From the NCBI RefSeq assembly GCF_011752625.1, contig NZ_VWXD01000015.1, positions 34,324 to 98,323 of the forward strand: a DNA stretch of 64,000 nt, in the 5' to 3' direction. The stretch's first letter is position 1; each line of letters begins with the position of its first letter. The position numbers were made by a program, and so were the translations under genes. Positions 43,780 to 53,473 of this stretch are shown piece after piece. The notes beneath the pieces are model-generated. The model was not told where the DNA came from and searched no databases. It worked only from the letters and a program-made list of their open reading frames with translations. The DNA is from Candidatus Pantoea formicae (GTDB lineage Bacteria; Pseudomonadota; Gammaproteobacteria; Enterobacterales; Enterobacteriaceae).

Positions 43780-46119
43780 ATGGATCGCGTTGTCATCGCT
43801 CATACCCCCTTGGGCAGTGCGCTGCTGTTTAAGAAACTCACCGGCATCGAGCAACTCTCTGAATGCTATCAGTTTAATGTTGAGATGCTCAGCACAGATA
43901 ACAGCATTGATTTGCAAAGCTTGCTCGGCGAGCAGATCACCATGGAATTACGTCCCAATCCCACGACACAACGTTTCCTGAGCGGAATTATCACACGCAT
44001 GGAATTTGTTGGGCATGAAAAACATCTCGAAGCCTATTTCGTCTATCGTGCGACTGTTCGCCCTCATTTATGGAATCTGACACAGGCCTACGGTTTTCGT
44101 ATCTGGCAGCAAAAGACCGCCAGAGCCATATTGACCGAAGTTTTCCAGGAATATGACATTGCCATTGACGACCAGTTGGAAGGTGATTTCCGCAATTGGG
44201 ACTATTGCGTTCAATATCAGGAAAGCCTGTATGACTTTGTCAAAAGAATCATGGAACACGAAGGTATTTACTTCTACTTTCGCCATGAAATGGGCAAGGA
44301 AACCTTGGTGCTATGTAACAGCAGCACCCCGCACAAGCCATTCGGTGATTACGCCACCATTGAATATCACCAGGCCGGCGCGGGCGGCTATGTTAACCAA
44401 GAGTGCATTGATACCTGGCACACCGCTGCCACGGTTTCGGCCAGTTTGCACAGTCACGACGATTACAATTACGAGCAGTCCAATGCGGACCTTTCCGCGA
44501 CGTCACAAATCAGCCAAGCCAAAACCCCTGGCAATATCAGCCGGGTAGAGTGGCCAGGGCGCTATCCCATTCAGGGTGATGGTACCCATTATGCCCAGAT
44601 TCGCCAGCAGGAGCAGATCGCCCGCCAACTGCAAACCGAAGGGGCGGGAGATGCATTTGGTTTAGCTCCCGGCTATACCTTCGCGCTCTGCCTCTCTCCA
44701 CGCGCGGAAGATGAGGGCAAACCGTTTCTGATTACTCGGGTGGCCTATCACCTGGAAGAGAACAGCTATACCAGTAACGATGAAGACGTCACTAAACATC
44801 GTTTCTGCTTCAGCGTCGTACCCGCTTCGATTACCTGGCGCCCTGCCCGTTCAACGGCCTGGCCGCGCACGACCGGCCCGCAGACGGCCGTGGTGATTAA
44901 AGCCAGTGATGCCAGCAAAGGCGATGGTGAACATGTCTCCACCGACCAATTAGGCCGTGTACGCGTAAAGTTCCACTGGTTTAAAGCCGATGATGAAACC
45001 AAGCTCTACTCCTGCTGGATGCGCGTCTCCAGCGGCTGGGCAGGCAATCAATACGGTGCTTACCAAATCCCGCGCGTGGGAGAAGAAGTGGTGGTGGATT
45101 TCATCAATGGTGACCCACATACCCCGGTGGTGGTCGGCCGCGTGTATAACGATTTGCAACCCTTGCCGGTGTCTGAAAGCAGCATCACCGAAGCCAGCGA
45201 AAGTGAAATTTCTGATGGCGATAATATCGTGGCGGAGAGTGCCGCCGAGTGGAATTACGCGAAAAGCGGTATCTGGTCGCGCACCTTAGGCAGTCAGGAT
45301 CCGAACGACGGTAATTTCCTCTCCTTCGACGACACGGAAGGCGAGCAATCACTGGATCTGCACGGCGCTAAACAGATCAATATCTCCGCAAAAGAGGCGA
45401 TCAAGATTTTCTCCGAGAAAGAGGGAGAGGATTCCATCAAAATGTGGTCGCCGGGTAAGATTTACATCCAGAGCGAAGATACGCTCAGCACCTCGGCCCC
45501 TACCCAGAGACACAGTATTCGCGGCAGTTATTACACCGTCAGCGGCGCAAACTTCACCACCAACGGTATCGGTCTAACCATCAACGGCGTCAACGGCACC
45601 ATTAATCTTGTCAGCAACTTCCAGTACACCACTTCTGAGTTCAGTGCCAAAGGTATCGTGTTTGAATATGGTCAGATTAAGTACACGCGCAACCATGCTG
45701 AATTCAAGAAAACCACCCATGAAGTCAAAGACCTGAGCACCCAAATCATCCGTAGTTCTCTGGTCTCCTTCCTCAACGGCGGCGGTGGCGGTTATGTCGG
45801 CAGTGATACGGAACAGCAGTCGGTGCGCAACACCTTAGATCGCATCCGTGCCAAGAAGCAGGAGCGCCGCAACGCACGTAACAACCCGAATCGCCAGGAA
45901 GAGCAAGGTCAGGAACTGCAAGAGCGCCAGCAAACACCCAGGCAAAGCCAGGAACAGGCCCGCGAACCGACGCCCAGGCAGAGCCAGGAGCAGCAACGCG
46001 AGCCTACACCGCGGCAGAGTGAAGAGCAGCGGCGTAACAGCAATAGCAGCAATAGCAGCAATAGCAGCAATGACAGTGCCGATGATGAGTTTTTTGATGC
46101 GCAATCAGGTCCTGCATGA
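43780..46119 (+). CDS. vgrG: Type VI secretion spike protein VgrG with charged repeat tail
   Basis: 779 residues. The gp27-like part (about 1-370) includes LYDFVKRIMEHEGIYFYFRH, followed by the gp5 OB-fold (about 385-450, QLGRVRVKFHWFKADDETKL) and the repetitive spike. From about 680 a Gln/Arg/Glu-rich tail has three TPRQSQEQ-type repeats and (NSS)n, ending DDEFFDAQSGPA. No enzymatic C-terminal domain is recognised. First gene of a five-gene run; the next gene overlaps by four bases. No core secretion genes are in the window. Confidence 0.92.
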   Translation: MDRVVIAHTPLGSALLFKKLTGIEQLSECYQFNVEMLSTDNSIDLQSLLGEQITMELRPNPTTQRFLSGIITRMEFVGHEKHLEAYFVYRATVRPHLWNLTQAYGFRIWQQKTARAILTEVFQEYDIAIDDQLEGDFRNWDYCVQYQESLYDFVKRIMEHEGIYFYFRHEMGKETLVLCNSSTPHKPFGDYATIEYHQAGAGGYVNQECIDTWHTAATVSASLHSHDDYNYEQSNADLSATSQISQAKTPGNISRVEWPGRYPIQGDGTHYAQIRQQEQIARQLQTEGAGDAFGLAPGYTFALCLSPRAEDEGKPFLITRVAYHLEENSYTSNDEDVTKHRFCFSVVPASITWRPARSTAWPRTTGPQTAVVIKASDASKGDGEHVSTDQLGRVRVKFHWFKADDETKLYSCWMRVSSGWAGNQYGAYQIPRVGEEVVVDFINGDPHTPVVVGRVYNDLQPLPVSESSITEASESEISDGDNIVAESAAEWNYAKSGIWSRTLGSQDPNDGNFLSFDDTEGEQSLDLHGAKQINISAKEAIKIFSEKEGEDSIKMWSPGKIYIQSEDTLSTSAPTQRHSIRGSYYTVSGANFTTNGIGLTINGVNGTINLVSNFQYTTSEFSAKGIVFEYGQIKYTRNHAEFKKTTHEVKDLSTQIIRSSLVSFLNGGGGGYVGSDTEQQSVRNTLDRIRAKKQERRNARNNPNRQEEQGQELQERQQTPRQSQEQAREPTPRQSQEQQREPTPRQSEEQRRNSNSSNSSNSSNDSADDEFFDAQSGPA
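45931..46074 (+). repeat. In-frame repeats in the vgrG tail
   Basis: About three copies of a 24-39 base unit encoding TPRQSQEQ, then a 9-base tandem AGCAATAGC at 46039-46074 (three exact copies and one with a mismatch). Copy number changes would keep the frame. Confidence 0.8.
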
Positions 46120-48590
46120 AAATCATCAAACCGCTTCATCTTAGCGTGATTACGCGCCCCTACCGCTGGCAACAACAGCACCATTTAGGCGTGTCGCTGA
46201 TGGCACTGATGAATATGGATGCCCTACCGCGCTTACTCACCGAACAGGCGATGTGGCAAAGCATGCCTGAAGCCCTGCAGTCGCCAGATGGCGTGCTGGA
46301 TTTAGGGTTACCTAAGCAACATCCCGAATTTTTAGCCAGCGGCTTCGCCTTTCCGGCTGGCGGTCCCGCTTCCCAGTGTGATGCAGCCATTCAAGTGGGC
46401 GAAAAACGCAAAGTGCTGCGCGTTTTTGGTCATCGACAGTGGCATGATGACCAACTCACCGCGCCGCTGCCCTTCAGCAGTATGCCGTTGGATTGGCAGC
46501 ACGCCATGGGCGGGGAACATGATGATGAAAATCCCTTTGGTCAACCGTTGCCGCATGTCGAGTCGCTCGATCGCCTGCTGACTCATCCCGGCCAACGCCC
46601 CTTGCCCGCCAGCTTTAATGCGCTGCCTTTCACCGCCACACGCCGTTTCTCGCGACTGGGCAACGCCTTTGATGAGCAGTGGCTGCAAAACGAATATCCC
46701 GGCTTTGCCCGTGACACCGACTGGCGCGTGTTCAACCAGGCTGAAACCGACCAATGGTGGTCAACCCGCGATGCGTTACCGGCAGGCGCGCAGTGGCGTA
46801 TCGAAAACATGCATCCCAATAAACCCGTGCTGCAAGGCGTATTGCCGCCCTGGCAGGGTCGCTGTTTTATCAGCCGATTGCAGCATGATGGTGACCTGTT
46901 CGAAGAGATCTCGCTGCGTGCCACCACCGTTCACTTCTTCCCTCATCTGGAACAACTGCTGCTGATTTGGCACGGCAGCACCCGGATTCAAGAAGACGAT
47001 GCGGCCGATGTCACCACGCTACTCGCCGCGCTGGAACACTGCCAACACCCTAAAACAGCGGCGCACTATCAATCGCTGATGGAGAAGCGCAGCGATCCTG
47101 AACAGTCGGTTCTGTTGGCGATGCGTCATGGCGATCTCCTGCCCGTAGGTAGCGGATGGGAAGACGATGATGGCCCAGAGGCGCTGAGCCCGATGCAGGA
47201 GAATCTGGCCAGTTGGCAGCGTCAACAACGAGAGCGGTTGCGCGAGGATCTCGCCAGCAACGGCATGGATGTCAATGAGCTTGCACCTACTGAACAAAAG
47301 CCGCGTCCGGTGGCGATGGACGAGATCCACGATTATCTCGAACGTGAGGAACAGCAGGCACAGCAGCAGTTGCAACAGATGATCGCGCGTTATGAAGCCG
47401 AAGAAGCGCGTTTTGGCGAGGCTTCGCCCGCGCACCCCACGACCGCCATTGCGCAATATCGCCAGCACCAGCTTCAGCTCGCAGAGGATTTACCCGAACC
47501 TAAACAACACGCACAGGTGCAACAGGCGCTTTACGATAATTACCGTTTTACTGCACCTGAGTTAGATGCCCCCACTCGCCTGACGCCGGAACAGTCACAG
47601 CAGGTTCGTCAGGCCGTACTGTCGCGCGACGGCGATTGTCGCAAGATGGATCTCACTGGCGCAGACCTATCCGGGCTGAATTTGCGCCATTATGATTTCT
47701 CACATGCCCTGTTGGAAGCGGTTGATTTCAGCCACTGTCAGTTAGAGGGCAGCCTGTTTAGCCATGCCATGCTGGCGCGTGCCGAGTTTCACCACAGCCT
47801 GGCCACTGACTGCGCTTTCGATAACGCCAATCTGGCATTAGCACAGTGCTATCACACCGATTTCAGCGGTTCGGTATTTAGCGAAGTCGACTGCCGCGAT
47901 CTCCTGCTAGAGCAGTGCATCTTTGATCGGGCGCTACTGCATGACCTGACGATTAGCAGTGCCACCCTGGCGCATTGCCGTTTCCATGAGGCGCAGCTTG
48001 AGAGTTGCACCTTTCTCGAGATCACCTTGCAGTCGCTGGATTTTAGCCAGGCTACGCTGCGCAAAGTCAGCTTTATTGAATGTCACCTTTTAGCGCTGGT
48101 GTTTAACCAATCCCAACTGCGCGGCGTTGGCTGGATTACCTGCCAGGCACCAGAAATCGATTTTCAGCATGCACAACTCAATGACTGCGTATTTGCCGCA
48201 GGTACGCAACTGCCACGCGCCCGCTTTAACGGCGCACGCATGACGCAGTGCAATTTACGCGCCTGCCTGCTGCAGCAATCACAATTTCGGCTCGCCTATC
48301 TGGTAAACAGCGACCTCAGTGAAGCCGATTGTTCGCAGGCAGATATGCGCCAACTTCAGGCCAAAGACTGCCAGTTTATTCGCACCCGCTTCCAGCAGGC
48401 ACGGCTTACCGACAGCAATCTCACCGGCGCGTTTATGTCTAAAACGCATCTACAGGGATGCGACCTCAGCGGCTGCAACCTATTTCGCACTGATATTGCA
48501 CAAGCTTGGGTGGATGGCGAGACACGCTTCGACGATGCCTGGACCAGCGGCATGAAGTCGATTCCCTCTCGTGATAAGGCGCGCGGATGA
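46116..48590 (+). CDS. DUF2169 and pentapeptide-repeat protein of the T6SS island
   Basis: 824 residues. The N-terminal DUF2169 domain (about 1-320, e.g. FPAGGPASQCDAAIQVGEKR and HPNKPVLQGVLPPWQGR type stretches) is followed by a linker rich in Gln and Glu (about 360-450) and a pentapeptide-repeat helix (about 515-810, MDLTGADLSGLNLRHYDFSH). DUF2169 proteins accompany VgrG and PAAR-like genes and are thought to be adaptors for loading effectors. Overlaps vgrG by four bases and the next gene by four. Confidence 0.88.
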   Translation: MKIIKPLHLSVITRPYRWQQQHHLGVSLMALMNMDALPRLLTEQAMWQSMPEALQSPDGVLDLGLPKQHPEFLASGFAFPAGGPASQCDAAIQVGEKRKVLRVFGHRQWHDDQLTAPLPFSSMPLDWQHAMGGEHDDENPFGQPLPHVESLDRLLTHPGQRPLPASFNALPFTATRRFSRLGNAFDEQWLQNEYPGFARDTDWRVFNQAETDQWWSTRDALPAGAQWRIENMHPNKPVLQGVLPPWQGRCFISRLQHDGDLFEEISLRATTVHFFPHLEQLLLIWHGSTRIQEDDAADVTTLLAALEHCQHPKTAAHYQSLMEKRSDPEQSVLLAMRHGDLLPVGSGWEDDDGPEALSPMQENLASWQRQQRERLREDLASNGMDVNELAPTEQKPRPVAMDEIHDYLEREEQQAQQQLQQMIARYEAEEARFGEASPAHPTTAIAQYRQHQLQLAEDLPEPKQHAQVQQALYDNYRFTAPELDAPTRLTPEQSQQVRQAVLSRDGDCRKMDLTGADLSGLNLRHYDFSHALLEAVDFSHCQLEGSLFSHAMLARAEFHHSLATDCAFDNANLALAQCYHTDFSGSVFSEVDCRDLLLEQCIFDRALLHDLTISSATLAHCRFHEAQLESCTFLEITLQSLDFSQATLRKVSFIECHLLALVFNQSQLRGVGWITCQAPEIDFQHAQLNDCVFAAGTQLPRARFNGARMTQCNLRACLLQQSQFRLAYLVNSDLSEADCSQADMRQLQAKDCQFIRTRFQQARLTDSNLTGAFMSKTHLQGCDLSGCNLFRTDIAQAWVDGETRFDDAWTSGMKSIPSRDKARG

Positions 48591-49672
48591 GAAGCCTGAC
48601 ACCTGATGCACTGCAACGCGCGATCAAAAGTGGTGAGATGATGCAGGAAATCAGCCTGCAAAGTATTGAACTACAGGGACTGGATCTCTCTGGCGGCTGT
48701 TTTATCGATAGTGACTTACGGGGCATACAATTTCGCGACTGCGATTTACGTGAAGCGCATTTCAGTGGCTGTGATTTACGAGGCTGTGATTTCAGTGCCC
48801 AATTGCTGCAAGACAGTGTGTTCAGCGATTGCACCATGACCGGCGCAAGATTCGTCGATAGCGGTCTACATCAATGTTTGTTTAATCGATGCCTGTTGGA
48901 TGAAAGCCAATTTCAACAGAGTAATCAGGTTGGTTGCCAATTCCTCGGCGGATCGCTGGATGACAGTGATTTCAGCCACAGCGCCATGGACAGCGTGAGC
49001 TTTAGCGCATGCAGCCTGCACCATCTCTCGCTGTCAAACGCGTATGGCGAACAGTGCACGCTAATGAACGCCGATCTGCGTAGCGCCACTTTTCACCAAG
49101 CCGCCTTCTCGCTCAGCACTTTTTTCGAATGCGATTTACGCCTACAAAATTTCAGTGACCTGCATTTCAGTCAGTGTCAGTTCACTGGCAGCCAACTCGA
49201 TGGCATCAACCTAAGCCGCGCCAACGTAACACAATGCAATTTCGGCAATCTGTCGCTGCGGCAGGCCACATTGACGCATCTCAACGCCAGCCAGTCACTG
49301 TTTAACAGCAGCGATCTCACAGGCAGCGATTGCCGCCACAGTGCGTTCAGCCAGGTCAATTTTGCTGATGCCGTTTTACTCGGCTGCGACTTCAGCCACT
49401 GCAATCTACAACGCGCATTGCTGCCACGCGTTCGGGCTGAGCAAGCGCTTTTTAACCACAGCGACCTGAGCGGCGCGGATTGTGCCTACGCGCAGTTCAA
49501 CGGCAGCCAATTTTCTCACACTCAGTTTAGCCAGACGAAATTCCACCGTGCCAGCTGTGAAGAGAGCACCTTCACTTCACGCAGCGGCATCCTTGAGCGG
49601 GATGATGCGCTGTTTGAAGCCGAAGCGTGGAGCCAGCAGCGCCTTAATTTGAGGGAACATTATGAAAAATAG
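48587..49672 (+). CDS. Pentapeptide-repeat protein
   Basis: 361 residues, nearly all pentapeptide repeats forming a right-handed beta helix: IELQGLDLSGGCFIDSDLRG, FRDCDLREAHFSGCDLRG and so on to about 330. Unusually many cysteines sit at repeat positions. Starts at an ATGA overlap with the previous gene and its stop lies inside the next gene. Companion of the DUF2169 protein; it may be a second adaptor or cargo. Confidence 0.9.
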   Translation: MRSLTPDALQRAIKSGEMMQEISLQSIELQGLDLSGGCFIDSDLRGIQFRDCDLREAHFSGCDLRGCDFSAQLLQDSVFSDCTMTGARFVDSGLHQCLFNRCLLDESQFQQSNQVGCQFLGGSLDDSDFSHSAMDSVSFSACSLHHLSLSNAYGEQCTLMNADLRSATFHQAAFSLSTFFECDLRLQNFSDLHFSQCQFTGSQLDGINLSRANVTQCNFGNLSLRQATLTHLNASQSLFNSSDLTGSDCRHSAFSQVNFADAVLLGCDFSHCNLQRALLPRVRAEQALFNHSDLSGADCAYAQFNGSQFSHTQFSQTKFHRASCEESTFTSRSGILERDDALFEAEAWSQQRLNLREHYEK

Positions 49673-50270
49673 CGACAACACCTTGTTTCTGCCCATCACT
49701 CCCCCTGCACAAGCGGAAGGCGAAATTGTTGCGGTCCAGCAGGATGGCGAATTTATTGTTCAAGTCAATGGCTGTTGCTGGCGTGTATTACGGGCTGCAA
49801 GTTGTTTACTCCAACCAGAACGGGGCGATCGGGTCTTGCTGCACAGCGTCAACCAGCAACTTTGGCTGCTGGCCGTGCTGGTCCGCGCCAAACCGCAGCA
49901 GCCAGCGGTACTGCACTGTGAAAGCGATCTGCACCTTTCGACACGGGGATCGATCAACCTACACAGTCAGAAGTTTCAAGTGCGAGCGCAGCAAGGCGAG
50001 TGCGATATCGATGAGATGCAGTATCGTGGCACTAAGCTATCGGCTTGGGTTTCCGTCAGTCGCCTGTTTGGCAAACAGTGTGAAAGCGTGTGGCAGAGCA
50101 TCAGCCAGTTTAGCCAGCGCCTGCTGCGCCACACTGAGCAGTGCGAGCAAGTGCGTGCTGGACAGTTGGATGTCAAAACCGAGGATTTCACTCGCCTGCA
50201 TTCACGCAACACCTTAATCAGCAGCAAATCACTGACCAAAGTGGACGCTAAACAGATTCATATGGGCTAA
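49662..50270 (+). CDS. DUF3540 protein
   Basis: 202 residues. IVAVQQDGEFIVQVNGCCWR and QPERGDRVLLHSVNQQLWLL form a small OB-like N-terminal domain, followed by short repeated beta strands (HLSTRGSINLHSQKFQVRAQ) like the VgrG spike. DUF3540 is regularly found between pentapeptide and PAAR-like genes in such islands. It overlaps the upstream gene by 11 bases. Confidence 0.85.
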   Translation: MKNSDNTLFLPITPPAQAEGEIVAVQQDGEFIVQVNGCCWRVLRAASCLLQPERGDRVLLHSVNQQLWLLAVLVRAKPQQPAVLHCESDLHLSTRGSINLHSQKFQVRAQQGECDIDEMQYRGTKLSAWVSVSRLFGKQCESVWQSISQFSQRLLRHTEQCEQVRAGQLDVKTEDFTRLHSRNTLISSKSLTKVDAKQIHMG

Positions 50271-50281
50271 AGGAGCGCGTT

Positions 50282-50662
50282 ATGTTTGCCAACTGTCAAC
50301 GTGGCGGTAGCGATCAAGCAGTCAGCGATGTGTGCAAAACCCCGCCACCGGTCACCTTTGTGAATATTGCCAGCGGAAATATGGCGGTACCTACCGCGCC
50401 CACCATCCTGTTTGCCGGCATGCCCGCGCACAACATGAGCACCGTTATCCCGGTCACTCAGGGTGATGAAGCAGGAGTTTTAGGGGGCGTAGTGTCCAAT
50501 GTGATCCTCGGCCCCTCTCGCCATTTGACCGGCTGCACTACGGTGCTGCTTCAGGGTTCACCTGCCACACGCATGACCAGCACTACGATACAAAATCTCA
50601 ACAACGCACCGGGAGTGAGACTGGTGCCAAGCCAAACGGTGGTTGCTCTGCTGGCTCGTTAA
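50282..50662 (+). CDS. PAAR-like (DUF4150) spike-tip protein
   Basis: 126 residues: MFANCQRGGSDQAVSDVCKT PPPVTFVNIA, then VPTAPTILFAGMPAHNMSTV and VLGGVVSNVILGPSRHLTGC. The pattern is that of DUF4150, a PAAR-like tip that closes the VgrG spike. No C-terminal toxin domain is fused. AGGAG precedes the ATG; it ends the run of genes. Confidence 0.88.
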   Translation: MFANCQRGGSDQAVSDVCKTPPPVTFVNIASGNMAVPTAPTILFAGMPAHNMSTVIPVTQGDEAGVLGGVVSNVILGPSRHLTGCTTVLLQGSPATRMTSTTIQNLNNAPGVRLVPSQTVVALLAR

Positions 50663-50791
50663 GCATGTATTCAAAGAGCCACAAAGCGAAGCGCGGCCCG
50701 TAAATATTCACTTTTAAAGCATGAATATTCTGCACTAACCGGCGTTGGCGGTTTACACTGACGCTCTTACTGGCGTGCAGAGGATGCAAAC

Positions 50792-51046
50792 GTGCTTTCC
50801 AAGATCCCCGATTATGAAACCGACCGCGAAGGCTATCTGGAGTTTATGACGCGGAGTAACGCACTGCGCATGGAGTTACTGATCCTGTCGGAGAAGTTTA
50901 CTGAGGTGCATGGCTCGTATGAAGCCGGTATGGCTGAGATGGGCGAATGGCTGCTGCACTATGCGGAAAGCGCAATGATCCAGAAAAAGAGCCAAGGTCC
51001 TATCAGCAAAGAGTGGCTAATGGATGAGCTGAAGCGCCGTTTGTAA
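50792..51046 (+). CDS. Small acidic protein of unknown function
   Basis: 84 residues beginning at GTG after GAGG. MLSKIPDYETDREGYLEFMT and a helical middle (LRMELLILSEKFTEVHGSYE). Not recognised. It lies 130 bases after the PAAR-like gene, with an AATATTCA / TGAATATT hairpin between (50703-50729), so it may not belong to the secretion unit. An immunity function is possible but unsupported. Confidence 0.5.
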   Translation: MLSKIPDYETDREGYLEFMTRSNALRMELLILSEKFTEVHGSYEAGMAEMGEWLLHYAESAMIQKKSQGPISKEWLMDELKRRL

Positions 51047-51311
51047 TCTTCACAAGAATGCACATCAAATCCTGTGTTTCTGCCCGTGCTTGATAAGCTC
51101 AGAGCAAATTAGTTAGATAATAATTCCTTGCTGTAAATGTAATTAGTGGTAATCAATTCACCAAGAATATGACAATAATATGGCAGAAATAAAACTCAGC
51201 TCGCTATTCGCTTACCAGCAATGAAAAACAATTAACATTCTGTTTTTAATCAACAAAAACTGAAAACCACTAAACCCATCCCGCTAAAAATTTCATTTAT
51301 ATGACGAGTTT

Positions 51312-51352
51312 TTGACAGAACTGTCATAAAACTTTCATAAATTTTCTATATG
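51312..51352 (+). promoter_or_regulatory. Pho box and promoter of the pit gene
   Basis: CTGTCAT-AAAA-CTTTCAT at 51321-51338 matches the PhoB box (two CTGTCAT repeats with four bases between) at all but one position. TATATG at 51347-51352 sits at the proper distance as -10, and a TTGACA at 51312 overlaps. The rest of the 51.05-51.41 kb gap is AT-rich with nothing recognised. Confidence 0.78.
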
Positions 51353-51411
51353 TTAGCCACACAAATCGTTGTGCTTATGCTGCTTTAGCGATCTATAGGA
51401 AATTTTCACTA

Positions 51412-53031
51412 ATGAGCGATTACGTTACGCCTCAAGCTTTACAAGTTGCCGCTTCACCTTTGTCTTCTAATCTCCCTCGCCATACTAAGAACACTAAAAA
51501 ACCGCTTTTCCTGTTTGGCATGGTATTGCTGGCTGGCGTGCTGTTTGCTGCCAACCAACTTTTCGGCGATATTCAGCAAACCGGGGCCGTCTTCAGCAGT
51601 TCACTGCCGCTAATTCTGCTGGGTTTTGCTCTGCTTGCGGCACTGGGTTTTGAGTTCGTAAATGGTTTTCACGATACGGCTAATGCTGTTGCCACGGTGA
51701 TCTACACCCGTTCACTTTCACCCACGGTCGCGGTGGTGTGGTCAGGGATTTTCAATTTCCTTGGCGTGTTATGCTCCTCGGGTGCTGTGGCCTTTGGCAT
51801 TATCTCGTTATTGCCCATCGAACTGATTATGCAATCCGGTAGCAGCGAAAGCTTTGTAATGATCTACGCGCTGTTGTTCTCTGCGATTATCTGGAACCTC
51901 GCCACATGGTGGTTAGGTTTGCCCGCCTCCTCTTCACATACCTTGATCGGTTCCATTATTGGCGTCGGCATCGCCAACGCCATGATGCACGGACGCAGCG
52001 CCTTGAGCGGTGTGAACTGGGGCCAGGCGATGAACATTGGTAATGCCTTGATCCTTTCACCGATTGTCGGCTTCGTGTGTGCTGCTCTGCTGCTGGTATT
52101 AATGAAGCGTGTGGTAAAAAAACCGGCACTGTATAGCGCCAGCCAGCAAGAAGGTGCGCCACCGATGTGGATCCGTGGCCTGATGGTGCTCTCCTGCACC
52201 GGCGTCTCCTTTGCACATGGTTCAAACGATGGTCAAAAAGGCATGGGATTAATGATGCTGATTCTGGTGGCTGCCCTGCCGGTCACCTATTCGCTGAACC
52301 GCGCCCTGCCCCAGTCTGATATTCCACAACTGATTACCCTCGCTTCAACCAGCCAGACACAGTTAATGCAACACACCTCTGTCGCCGCTCCGGCTCAGCC
52401 TGATGAGGTGCTGACGACCTATCTGCGCACTGGTGAGCGTGATGCCAATGTAATTGCCGCATTGGCGCAGGTGAGCGGAAATATTGGCGCGACCCTTCAG
52501 CACTATGGCACGTTGCAGTCTATCCCCGCAGAACTGAAACCCGAGATGCGTAATCAGATGTATTTGGCTGCCGAAACCATTAAGCATCTGCAAGCCGATC
52601 ACACCCTGATGTTACCTACAGCCACCCAGCAAAACCTTCAGGCGCTGAAAAACACCCTGAATGGCGCCACACAATTTATTCCGACATGGGTGAAAGTGGC
52701 CGTGGCTCTCGCATTGGGACTGGGCACCATGGTGGGCTGGCGTCGCATCGTCACCACTCTGGGAGAGAAGATTGGCAAAAGCCAGCTGAACTATGCGCAG
52801 GGCATCAGTGCGCAAATGGTCGCGATGGGCACTATTGGCGCAGCCGATGCGTTTGGACTGCCGGTTTCAACCACCCATGTGCTCTCTTCAGGCATCGCTG
52901 GCACCATGGCCGCCAATCGCAGCGGTTTACAGTTCGGCACACTGCGCAATATGGTGCTGGCCTGGGTGCTCACCCTGCCTGCTGCTGCGCTGCTCTCCGC
53001 CGCTCTCTATTGGATGATGACTTCACTGTAA
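51412..53031 (+). CDS. pitA: Pit-family inorganic phosphate transporter
   Basis: 539 residues, inner membrane, symport of metal-phosphate with protons. Both family signatures are visible: GFEFVNGFHDTANAVATVIY and SFAHGSNDGQKGMGL, with SSSHTLIGSIIGVGIANAMM and the C-terminal VSTTHVLSSGIAGTMAANRS repeat. A large soluble loop (about 310-410) lies between the halves. A near-perfect Pho box precedes it, suggesting induction by phosphate limitation; E. coli pitA is not usually regarded as a Pho-box gene. Symbol chosen by family only. Confidence 0.9.
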   Translation: MSDYVTPQALQVAASPLSSNLPRHTKNTKKPLFLFGMVLLAGVLFAANQLFGDIQQTGAVFSSSLPLILLGFALLAALGFEFVNGFHDTANAVATVIYTRSLSPTVAVVWSGIFNFLGVLCSSGAVAFGIISLLPIELIMQSGSSESFVMIYALLFSAIIWNLATWWLGLPASSSHTLIGSIIGVGIANAMMHGRSALSGVNWGQAMNIGNALILSPIVGFVCAALLLVLMKRVVKKPALYSASQQEGAPPMWIRGLMVLSCTGVSFAHGSNDGQKGMGLMMLILVAALPVTYSLNRALPQSDIPQLITLASTSQTQLMQHTSVAAPAQPDEVLTTYLRTGERDANVIAALAQVSGNIGATLQHYGTLQSIPAELKPEMRNQMYLAAETIKHLQADHTLMLPTATQQNLQALKNTLNGATQFIPTWVKVAVALALGLGTMVGWRRIVTTLGEKIGKSQLNYAQGISAQMVAMGTIGAADAFGLPVSTTHVLSSGIAGTMAANRSGLQFGTLRNMVLAWVLTLPAAALLSAALYWMMTSL

Positions 53032-53347
53032 CGCTCGCTTCGACAGGGATAAGACAATGTCTGCACACGAAATCTGTGTAAATACACAGTTTAAAATCAT
53101 CGTAAAGCGTCCAGGAGCGCCGATTTATGTCGGTTGGACTATGGTTTTTAAGCTGTTAGTGGTGAACTTAGATGAATTTCGACATTCTCATATGCCCCAC
53201 CCATGCCCCACGGAATTATTAACCTGCATTTAAAAACTTTACCGCTTCGCTCGCTATTACTTGTTACCATCCTATTATCAAAGAGTCGCTTCTACTTCCC
53301 TGTACTATCGACAAACTCCGATTGATCATGATTCGCACCCATTGTGT
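53032..53347. other. Junction between pitA and the prophage, no gene seen
   Basis: Contains CATATGCCCCACCCATGCCC and an ACCGCTTCGCT word (53241) like that near the KGG gene. No tRNA gene and no direct repeat usable as attachment site was found within the window. Confidence 0.4.
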
Positions 53348-53380
53348 AGCCCGGGCTTATCTGTGCCGGGCTTTTTTTTT
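53348..53380 (+). terminator. Terminator 1 of the moron array
   Basis: AGCCCGG / CCGGGCT with an 11-base loop, then nine Ts. No gene of normal size precedes it on this strand. Confidence 0.88.
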
Positions 53381-53473
53381 GTAACTATCACTTCCGAAAC
53401 GGAACGAAATTACCTACTCCTCTCAGTAAATTCTTATCATCGATCTTTTCGGAAACTTTAGTAAACCGTTGCT

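Noticed and set aside
46039..46074. Phase-variation switch in vgrG
   Set aside because: The repeat unit is nine bases, so copy changes do not shift the frame; only length variation is possible.
53032..53347. Attachment site or tRNA at the prophage edge
   Set aside because: No tRNA-like cloverleaf and no partner repeat within the window.
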